From the NCBI GenBank assembly GCA_007128135.1, contig SKYA01000027.1, positions 1 to 46,543 on the forward strand: 46,543 bases of DNA. Reading direction: 5' to 3'. The stretch is from Paracoccaceae bacterium. Its GTDB lineage: Bacteria > Pseudomonadota > Alphaproteobacteria > Rhodobacterales > Rhodobacteraceae. Each line of letters begins with the position of its first letter. Position 1 is the stretch's first letter. Made by a program: the position numbers and the translations under genes. Under the pieces are notes generated by a model. The model did not search any database, had not been told where the DNA came from, and worked only from the letters and a program-made list of their open reading frames with translations. Shown piece by piece: positions 11,100 through 19,100 of the stretch.

Positions 11100-12940
11100 C
11101 GGCGCATCTCGGGCTGGCGATTATCCCAAGGGAAGCGGATCAGCGCCGGGTGGGTGATCTGCTCGCCGTCGGAGGGCGGAGGGTGATGGACGCGCAGGAT
11201 GTCGCCACTGTTGCGCGCGACCTTGCGCAGCACCTGCTCGACAGGGCCAAGAGCCGTGATGCGCCCGACGTCAAGCTTCATCAGCAGGTCGCATTCGGCA
11301 ATGGCAGAGGGCCGATGCGCCATGATCAGGACGCTTGCCCCGCGCGCCTTTGCCGCGCGTATCGCTGCATTCAGCGCGCGCGAACCCTCATCGTCGAGAC
11401 TTGCGTTGGGCTCGTCCAGGATAAGCAATGCAGGGGACCCGTAGAATGCGCGCGCAAGTCCTATGCGTTGAACCTGCCCACCCGAGAGCCCGCCGCCCTC
11501 GGGACCGATCAGGGTGTCATATGCATCCGGAAGTGTCAGGATCAGTTCATGCGCACCCGCGGCCATCGTGGCCGCGAGTACCGCGCTGTCCTGCGCGTCC
11601 GGATCGAAACGCGCGATATTGTCGCGCAACGAGCCGCAGAACAGGCCGACCCGCTGCGGCAGATAGCCGATGGCGCGACCCAGTTGCTCTGGCGGGTACT
11701 GGTCGAGCCGTGCGCCGTCCAGCCTGATCTCGCCCCGCGTGGCCGACCAGACCCCGACCAGCGCCTTTGCCAGCGAGGATTTTCCCGCACCAGAGGGGCC
11801 GATCACGCCCAGCGCCTGCCCCGGCTCGAGAGTGAAGCCGACATCGCTCAGGACCAGACCATCGCCGGGTGAACTGACAGGCAGGCGCAGGCCCAGTCCT
11901 TTCACACTCAGCCGCCCTTGGGGCCCGGGAAGGGCCATGCGCTGGGGCCGGGGCGGGGCCGCGGCCAGCACCTGGCGGATGCGCTGCCATGCGGCGCGCG
12001 CGGCCTGAACCTGCGTCCAACCGCCGATGATCTGGTCCAGCGGCCCGAGTGCGCGGCCGAGTATGATCGAGGCCGCGATCATGGCGCCGGGGGACAAGGC
12101 GTCGCGCAGGACCAGCAAGGCCCCCGCTGCCAGCATCGCCGATTGCAGAAACAGACGCAGCGCGCGCGCAGTCGCGCCGAAGCGGCCGATTCCGTCGCTT
12201 GCGTCAAGCGCGGCAGCCAGCGCAGCGCGGCGCTGGTCGCGCCAGCGCGCGAGTGCAGCATCCTCCATGCCCAGCGCGCGCAACTGCAGGGCGTCCTGCG
12301 CGATCTGCTGTCCCGTCTGCTCGGCGCATTGCACCCGCATCTGTCCTGTCGTGATCCTCGCGCGATTGCCCATATTGTTTGCCATGCCCAGCCCTGCCAG
12401 AGCCAGTGCCGAGAGCAGCGCCAGCAGACCAAGCCAGGGATGCAGCAGGGCGATCACGCCGATGAACAGCGGCACCCATGGAAAATCGAATACGGCGAGT
12501 GCGACGGGTGACCCGGCCAGCCCCTGCAGCAGTGACAGATCCTGCGACGTGCGTGCGGTCGCCGCGCAGCACTGCGGGGACGCGCGCAGCGCGGCTTTGA
12601 AAACAGGCCGGTCCAGCCGGTCCTGAACCTGCGCCCCCAGCCGGGCTGCGATCCGGGCGCGGGCATGATCCAGCAGACCGAAGATGAGGTAGAGAAAGGC
12701 CACAATCGCGAAAAGCGCCAGCAGCGTGGCCTCGGACCGGCTGGAGAGCACGCGGTCATAGACCTGCAACATGAAGACCGGGCCGGTAAGCATAAGAAGA
12801 TTGGTGAACACGCTGATTGCCGCCACGCTCCACAGCATCCCGCGCATGGGGGGAGTCAGCAGGCCGGGCGCTGCCTGATGACCGGACAGGCCCACCGGCC
12901 AGGCGGCCCCTGTTGCTGTTGCCTGATAGCGCTTTGTCAT
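11096..12940 (-). CDS. Type I secretion ABC permease/ATPase (PrtD-like)
   Basis: Fused membrane and ATPase subunit of a type I secretion system, about 614 residues from ATG 12940 (an ATG at 12976 would add 12 residues). The N-terminal half is the exporter membrane domain, with segments near LWSVAAISVFTNLLMLTGPV and LFIGVIALLHPWLGLLALLS. The C-terminal ATPase has Walker A GPSGAGKSS, signature LSGGQVQRIGLARAF and Walker B LLILDEPNASLDDEG. The PNASLDDEG form fits the PrtD/HasD-like branch. There is no obvious N-terminal C39 peptidase domain, so cargo would be recognised by a C-terminal signal and not by leader cleavage. No RTX-repeat cargo was found in this window. Confidence 0.92.
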   Translation of the reverse strand: MTKRYQATATGAAWPVGLSGHQAAPGLLTPPMRGMLWSVAAISVFTNLLMLTGPVFMLQVYDRVLSSRSEATLLALFAIVAFLYLIFGLLDHARARIAARLGAQVQDRLDRPVFKAALRASPQCCAATARTSQDLSLLQGLAGSPVALAVFDFPWVPLFIGVIALLHPWLGLLALLSALALAGLGMANNMGNRARITTGQMRVQCAEQTGQQIAQDALQLRALGMEDAALARWRDQRRAALAAALDASDGIGRFGATARALRLFLQSAMLAAGALLVLRDALSPGAMIAASIILGRALGPLDQIIGGWTQVQAARAAWQRIRQVLAAAPPRPQRMALPGPQGRLSVKGLGLRLPVSSPGDGLVLSDVGFTLEPGQALGVIGPSGAGKSSLAKALVGVWSATRGEIRLDGARLDQYPPEQLGRAIGYLPQRVGLFCGSLRDNIARFDPDAQDSAVLAATMAAGAHELILTLPDAYDTLIGPEGGGLSGGQVQRIGLARAFYGSPALLILDEPNASLDDEGSRALNAAIRAAKARGASVLIMAHRPSAIAECDLLMKLDVGRITALGPVEQVLRKVARNSGDILRVHHPPPSDGEQITHPALIRFPWDNRQPEMRR

Positions 12941-14002
12941 GCCTGTGCCTCGGATCAGCGTGCCAGGCAGCGGCAAGAGCCACCGCAGGCGCGGTCATTT
13001 CCCAGCATCATGCCCGCGCTGTCTTTATGTGGCGTTAATGCCTTCGCATTATCCTCTTTCCGGGGTGGCGCGCAGGAATTCGCCCACGATGCCGGATCCG
13101 ACCCGCAGCGCCCTCGCCATGAACCGGTGAACCGACACGGCGGAAAAAGCTGCGGCCAGAGCCCGAGCACTCCGGGCCTGCGCCTGCCCCGCCGGACAGG
13201 AGCCGCATCGCCTTCCGCATCCTCCTACAGTTGATCGATACTGGCCTTGATGCCGAGGGCGTTATGGTGGGCGCCTCCCTGGGTCAGCGGTTCCCTTCCC
13301 CAAAATTCCGACTCTCGGGTGAGGGGAACAACCAGATACCGGGCTGGCCGGGGCGCGATTCGGTCCATCGCAGGCCAGAAGGCGCCTGATCGGGTAGCAG
13401 GGCATGACAGTATTCTCGAAGCTGCGGGCCATGACGTGTCGTTGGGCGGGAAGGGTGATGAGCGGTGCGGACAGGTGTATCTTCATGGCCGGTGACCAGA
13501 GCGCGCTGAGACTTGAGCCCACCTTTTCCGGCAGTGATCGGCCGAAACCCCATCAGGACCTAAGGTGCCGGGGAATAAGCGCAGCGCAACTCGTCTTCGT
13601 CGATACCATCCGCGCCTGATCCGACGCTGTCGCCACATTCGGCGCGGACGAAACACGTATTCTTGCCGTCGTCCCGGGACCGGCGGACAAGACATCTTCT
13701 GACCGGGATCCGTGCCGGGTGTTCTGCGCGATCAATCCTGCCTCGGCGGCCCGGGTGCAACCCCGATCGGCAGCGATTTGCCGTGGCACGACCATGCGGC
13801 AGGATCCAGCCGCGCGGAAAAGGACATCATGAGCGGCAAGGGTGCCCTCTCGGGGGCAGGCGCCAGGATCGGGTCACGGCGCCATTGCCCCCCTCGCGCC
13901 TCCCTGCCGCACTCGGCCCGCGCCACATGATTTGCGTTTGGAATGGCCATCTGCCGCAGCCCCGAACCACCCGTCAGGGCACCGGCTTCCTTGCAGGGGA
14001 GC
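12941..14002. other. About 1 kb with no convincing gene
   Basis: Between the type I exporter and the P-loop protein gene lie 1062 nt in which every frame is broken into short pieces. None reads as a protein I recognise, and none combines a good ribosome-binding site with plausible composition. A broken inverted repeat pairs 13290-13295 (GTTCCC) with 13324-13329 (GGGAAC), with partial pairing inward. One plus-strand fragment reads LVFVDT near 13590-13610, loosely like a transposase catalytic strand, but its context does not support that. The promoter of the exporter operon must lie near 12950-13060; I cannot place it. Decayed mobile DNA or a lost gene is possible but not shown. Confidence 0.5.
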
Positions 14003-15133
14003 TTAAGGCAGAATCCGGGGCGCATGGACGCTGTCGAAGGCGAAACGGCTGACGTTCCCGGCACACGGGCCCGACCCGCGCAAGACATCAAGTATCTCTG
14101 CACAGATCTCCCAGACGGAACGATCGGCGCGCAGAACCTTCGCGGGGTAGTCCGGACGCGCCACTCGCGCGTTGCGTCGAAGGGCGGCCGCATGACCCGC
14201 CGTGCCCGGCCGATGCGCCGGTGATCCGCGTCGGGCAAGGCGCCGGGCGATCACTTCGGTCGGGGCCGTCAGGTGGAAGACATGCCTTGCGCGGCCTGCA
14301 AAGGGTGCAACTGTCTGCCCGAACCCTCCGATCACGAAAACGGCCCGATGGGATGCGCCCGCCGCCGCGCAGGCTGCCTCGAACCGGGCCACGGGCCAGA
14401 CCCAGGCAGTCCGGGCCTCTGCCTCGGGGCGGCCGCGGGTCAGGTCATGGCGCAGCACGGACCAGTGTTCTCCCATGCTGAAGGCCGCGATCTCGGTATC
14501 CGCATCAATGATCTGGACGCCCATCGCTTGCAGGAAATGCCCGAGCGTTGTCTTGCCGGTTCCGTTATTGCCGGTGACCATGTAGAGCCCGGGTGCTGGC
14601 CTGGGCACGCCGACCCCGGCCCGCAGAAGTTCCAGCGCCGGGGGTGGAAAGCCCAGGCGCAGCGATGCGGCGCACCGGTCCATCAGGTCGGTCACGGCAG
14701 GATCATCACCTGTCTGGCGATGGCAGGCGATGGCGCGCAACACCGGATAGACCCCGGCTGCACCTTGCAGACGGACCAGACGGGCCCAAAGCCCTGCGGC
14801 CAGCGCATACTCCTTTGCCAGCATGGCAAGCTCTGCCATTGCGTGCAGGATATCCACCCGATCGGGCCAGAGGGAACACGCCTGCGACAGGAGGGCAATC
14901 CCCCGCGCATGTTCGTGACACTGGCGATGCAGTGCCGCGAGATCCAGCGCCGTGTCCAGGTCCGGCGCTGCGTGATGCAGCGCTTCAAGATAGACGCGCG
15001 CCGCACGCACATCCCCGCGCTGCTGGCGTTTGCGCGCAGCCCTGCGCAACTGCGCGGGGGCCAGCCCTGCGGCATGTTGCCTGTGCCAGTTCAGATCACG
15101 CAGGGGTGCGGGGGTCAGGAAAGGCGAAGTCAT
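14003..15133 (-). CDS. Helical-repeat protein with C-terminal P-loop kinase-like domain
   Basis: About 376 residues, function not known. Residues 1-150 are Ala- and Arg-rich helices in TPR-like repeats (for example QRGDVRAARVYLEALHHAAP and YALAAGLWARLVRLQGAAG). From about residue 185 a P-loop nucleotide-binding domain begins: Walker A VTGNNGTGKTTLG, then VQIIDADTEI as in small-molecule and nucleotide kinases, and later VIARRLARRGS, which resembles a lid region. The start was chosen at the ATG giving MTSPFLTPAPLRDLN; a TTG at 15196 is possible. It is divergent from a sulfotransferase gene, so a role in preparing or sensing substrate for glycan modification is conceivable, but this is inference from position. 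Confidence 0.7.
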   Translation of the reverse strand: MTSPFLTPAPLRDLNWHRQHAAGLAPAQLRRAARKRQQRGDVRAARVYLEALHHAAPDLDTALDLAALHRQCHEHARGIALLSQACSLWPDRVDILHAMAELAMLAKEYALAAGLWARLVRLQGAAGVYPVLRAIACHRQTGDDPAVTDLMDRCAASLRLGFPPPALELLRAGVGVPRPAPGLYMVTGNNGTGKTTLGHFLQAMGVQIIDADTEIAAFSMGEHWSVLRHDLTRGRPEAEARTAWVWPVARFEAACAAAGASHRAVFVIGGFGQTVAPFAGRARHVFHLTAPTEVIARRLARRGSPAHRPGTAGHAAALRRNARVARPDYPAKVLRADRSVWEICAEILDVLRGSGPCAGNVSRFAFDSVHAPRILP

Positions 15134-15337
15134 CCCTCTCCTCGCTCTCGGGGGCGCTTCCACATCGGATGACGATAGCGGCCAGACCTTACCCAATGGC
15201 TAACGCCGCTCGCCCTGATCATCGAAAGCCATTGTTAAGCTTTCTGGCGGAATGATGCAGGTGAGTCGGGTCTCGGGCATCTGTCCTGCAAGGTGATTCC
15301 GGCCCTGATCTGCGGCGCAACCTGAAAGGAGGGCAGC

Positions 15338-16027
15338 ATGACCGGTTTCCGGCACCCGTCAGAGGGATATGTCTTCGTGGTGACCTATGGGAGGTCGGGC
15401 TCGACACTGGTTCAGAACCTTCTGAACGCCTTGCCCGGGTGCCTGATCCGGGGCGAGAACAACAATGCCCTGTTCCCCCTCTACAAGAGTTGGCGCGCCC
15501 TGGTTCGCAGCCCTGACATCTGCCGGATGCGGCAGGCGCGCGAGGTGTCTGACCCTTCGCATCCCTGGTTCGGTGCCGAAGCGATCGATACCGACAGCTA
15601 TGCGCGCAGCCTCTGCGCGGGCTTTGCCAGCCAGGTGCTGCGCCCGCCGCCGCAGGTGCGGCTGTGCGGATTCAAGGAAATCCGGACAATCTCGCCCGAG
15701 GCCGATTTCATGGAGTATCTCGCTTTTCTGAACGCATATTTCCCCCGGCCACGATTCATCTTCAACACCCGCAACCATGACGATGTGGTGAAATCTTCCT
15801 GGTGGCGCCAGCATGAACCGGCAGAGGTCCGCCAGATGATGCGCTCGGCCGAAGCTGTCTTCGATACGTTCGCAGCCGCGCATCCCGACCGCAGCATCCG
15901 GTTGCATTACGATGATTATGTGAGGAATCACAGGCAGTTCGAGCCGCTCTTCGAGCTTCTGGGCCACCGCCCGCCGCCCGAACGGATGCATGCCGTGCTC
16001 AGCACCCGGCTCACGCATGCGACCTGA
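15338..16027 (+). CDS. Sulfotransferase-like protein
   Basis: 229 residues. The N-terminal strand-loop VVTYGRSGSTLVQNLLNALP matches the 5'-phosphosulfate-binding loop of PAPS-dependent sulfotransferases. RFIFNTRNHDDVVKSSWW matches the 3'-phosphate-binding segment (normally R..RDP..V.S; here the RDP is RNH). It would transfer sulfate from PAPS to a carbohydrate or lipid acceptor. A strong ribosome-binding site AAAGGAGGG lies just before the ATG. No signal peptide or membrane segment is seen, so it acts in the cytoplasm or at the inner membrane face. It is followed, 111 nt on, by the large glycosyltransferase on the same strand, which suggests sulfation of the glycan made by that enzyme. Confidence 0.8.
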   Translation: MTGFRHPSEGYVFVVTYGRSGSTLVQNLLNALPGCLIRGENNNALFPLYKSWRALVRSPDICRMRQAREVSDPSHPWFGAEAIDTDSYARSLCAGFASQVLRPPPQVRLCGFKEIRTISPEADFMEYLAFLNAYFPRPRFIFNTRNHDDVVKSSWWRQHEPAEVRQMMRSAEAVFDTFAAAHPDRSIRLHYDDYVRNHRQFEPLFELLGHRPPPERMHAVLSTRLTHAT

Positions 16028-16138
16028 GCCACCCCGCCCCGCATGAGTGCCCGAAACACCGGCCCGAGGTCCCGACAAATGCAGAACGCAGCCAGCCGAC
16101 CAGTTCACAACACAGGCCCCCTGGTGCCGGGAGCAGAA

Positions 16139-19100
16139 ATGATCCTGTGTCACGAGATCGACCTTCGGACGCAGGCATTCGTCAATATCGATTTCGTGAT
16201 GGCGGATCAGACAGGCATTCCCCTGCATCTGTCTCTGCGGCGGGATGCCGGATTGCTGGTTCTCAATCAGCTGGGCCCGAAGAAGTGGTGTCGCGAGATC
16301 GTGCTCAAGGCCGGACTGAGATGCGCCCTGCATGATCTGCAGCTTGAATTCTCGCGCGATCTTCTGGGCCGGCTGGCAGTGACCCTCTGGCTGGACAGTG
16401 ACAGGCTCGGACGGATCGACGCCTATCCGCGCGCGGACCCTGCGGGTCCGCGTGGGCTGCGCCGCGGATTTCCCGCCCTTGGGCGGATTGCAGGTGTCAC
16501 ATGGCCGGAAGGATTGCGCAGCATGCGGATTCTCTGGCCGGGAACCGCTGCAACTCCGGTCCTGACCAACCGGCTGGAACTTGTCTGGAACACGGCAGAT
16601 CAGGAGGCTGAGCTGGACCTGCACCTGAATGAGGCACCGCTTGATTTCCTGCCGCTGCCCGGTGCCGGACCCGAGGCCGCGCGTTCCCTTCGCACGGCGT
16701 TGTTGCCAGGTCGAATCTGGCGCGATGCCATGGCGGGACAGGCGCGCCTCACGGCGCGCTCAGGTGGTCGTGCCGTGGAAATCTCGGTTGATATCCCCAT
16801 GCTTCTGGACCGGATTTCAAGCCCGGAGGCCTTCTGGCAGATTCGCAACGACCCGATCATCCGGCTGCACATGCTGGAGCATGTGCATCACGCCGACCTC
16901 TGGGAGCAGGTGTCCGACCCGGTGCGCGATCTTCTCGGGGCAACCGCCAGGCGGCTCGGCAGCAAGGTCCTGTCGCTGCCCAAACACCCTGTCCGCCCCG
17001 GCGCCGAAACCCCAGACCCAGCCCCAGCCCCAGCCCGGAAGTCCCCCGCAGATACCTGCGATGCGTTCCATGCAGGAATTGCCCGTGATCGTCATGCCGA
17101 CCCGATATGGCTGCTCGACACTCTGATTCGGCAGAATGCCCTCAAACCCGGAGAGGTGAGGCATCTCGCGCTGATGCTCAGCGAATGGTTCTGCCTGCAT
17201 GGCGATCCGCTTGACCTGGCGCAACTTGCAGCACGACACGGGGTTGGCACATGGCAGGAAGACGCGACCCCCTGGGGCTCCGTCGCCGGGCTGCCGATGC
17301 TGTGGGGGCAGGGCAACTGGTCCGCCATCGAGGCCGTATTGCGCAACTACCCCCGTCAGGCCACCCACTGGCTGGTGACTCCGGCGCTGGGCTGGGTCGG
17401 AACTGCCCTGGCAGAGAAGCGACCTGATCTCGACGGGCGCTACCTGCCCGAGGCCCGGCAGATCAGCCTGATGACGGCCCTGCTGGAACTCATCGCCGAA
17501 CTGTCCTCTTCCTATTGGGCCCAGACTCCGTGCACGCGGCTGATGTCGGGCGTTCTGGATATTCTGGACGGCCTGCTTCTGCTGCCGGACTGGTGCGCGG
17601 ACTGGTATCTGGAACTCAGCCTGCGTGCCTATGGGCTGCGCCCGGAATTCTGGGAGCAGATCTGCACGCGTCCGGCACTTGCGGAACACCCCCTGCTGGC
17701 CCAGACCGGGCATGCCTTCGATGCCTTGCAGACCGCGCTCGCATCCGGGAAGGGGGCAGTCCTGTGGGAGGCCGCCCGTCCCTTCCTGCAGCGCAGATGT
17801 GCCGGGCACGAGATGCTGCGCCGCATGGTCCTGTCGCCGCATGCGACCTCCAGAGCCTTTGCCCGGCGCCCCGACCTGGCCAGCCTGTCCCCGGTCCTGA
17901 CGCGGCAGGAGATCGAGGAGACCGCACTGCGCTGGCTCGCCTTTCCGCGCAGCCAGGAAGCGCGCGATGTTATCGAACTGCGACCGGGTGAACCGGTTCA
18001 CATCGCTGCCTGCAACGGATTGCGCAACGCGGCGGCAGACATCGCGCGCACGGCATTTTCCCGGGCCATGGCCAGCCTCGGAGAGCGGGTCCATCATTGT
18101 CTCGCTCTGCGCCAATGCATTGCATCCCTGCCCGAGCAAGATGTTCGCGGTCTGACGCGTATGGCGCGCGCCCTGAGCACGGAAGACGCAGGATTCGTCG
18201 GAATCGCGGCCCTGCTTGCCCTCGCCGAGGCTGCATCGCGCCATGACGCGACAGCGCTGGCACAGGGCTGGTGCGCGGCACTGCGCGAGCAGATGGAGCG
18301 AATCGGCAGTGACAGGCTTGTCCTCGCGCAGGCCCCGGCGCTGGCGCTGGAGCGGTTCGCCGCGCTCTGCCGGGACAGCGAACTGAGGTCGAAACTTGCT
18401 CCCTGGCTGCGGCCTGCGCGTGACAGGCCGATCAACGAAGACCCGATCGCCGCACAGATTCGCGCGGCGGCGAATCCATTTGCCGATACGCTGGTTGCGC
18501 TGATTTCCTGCCATGGCAATCTCGACACGCGCGCGCGCGACTGTCGTGCCGCCTGGGGGGACGCGCTGGCACGGCTGGGCATACCGCTGATCACGGTTGT
18601 CGGGCGTCGGGCCGATCTGCCGACGGCAGGCCGCGAGAGCTTTGACGGCACGCTTCTGCAACTCGATGCGCCCGACAGTTATGAAGGATTGCCGCAGAAA
18701 TCGCTGGCACTGGCCCGATGGGTGCTGGAGCGGACAGGCTTCTCGCGCGTGCTCAAGATAGACGATGACTGCCTGCTCGATGCTGCTGCCTATTTCAGTG
18801 ACCCGACCTGCCTGACCCGGCCGTATTACGGCCGCCCGCTGCATCGCGCTCCGGGCACGATGGATCGCGCCTGGCACATGGCGCGCGCGCAATCGCAGCG
18901 TGGGCGGCTGGAACTCGACAAATCTCCCGAACCTTCGATTTATGCAGATGGCAGCACCGCCTATATGCTCTCGCGACCCGCGCTTGCTTCGCTGGCGCGG
19001 GCGCGAACGAGCCCGCGTGGGAGGGCACTGGAGCAGGTCTCCTTCATGGAAGACAAGCTTGTCGGGGATCTTCTCAGCCTTGAGGGGATCGCGGTCTCGG

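Noticed and set aside
9729-11186. 485-codon plus-strand open frame opposite the HlyD-type gene
   Set aside because: The minus-strand product has the membrane anchor, lipoyl halves and coiled coil of HlyD; this frame is its mirror.
13560-13800. Possible transposase remnant (LVFVDT stretch)
   Set aside because: A single six-residue resemblance, a stop shortly after, no terminal inverted repeats and no second catalytic motif. Not enough to call a mobile element.
9792-14002. RTX-type cargo for the type I system
   Set aside because: No GGxGxDxL-type nonapeptide repeats were found in any frame near the exporter.
14273-15172. 299-codon plus-strand open frame opposite the P-loop gene
   Set aside because: The minus-strand frame carries a complete Walker A and IIDADTE motif, while this one has no family signal.
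16817-18892. 691-codon minus-strand open frame opposite the glycosyltransferase gene
   Set aside because: Antisense shadow of the coding strand; Gln/Arg/Gly-rich translation with no family features and no ribosome-binding site.
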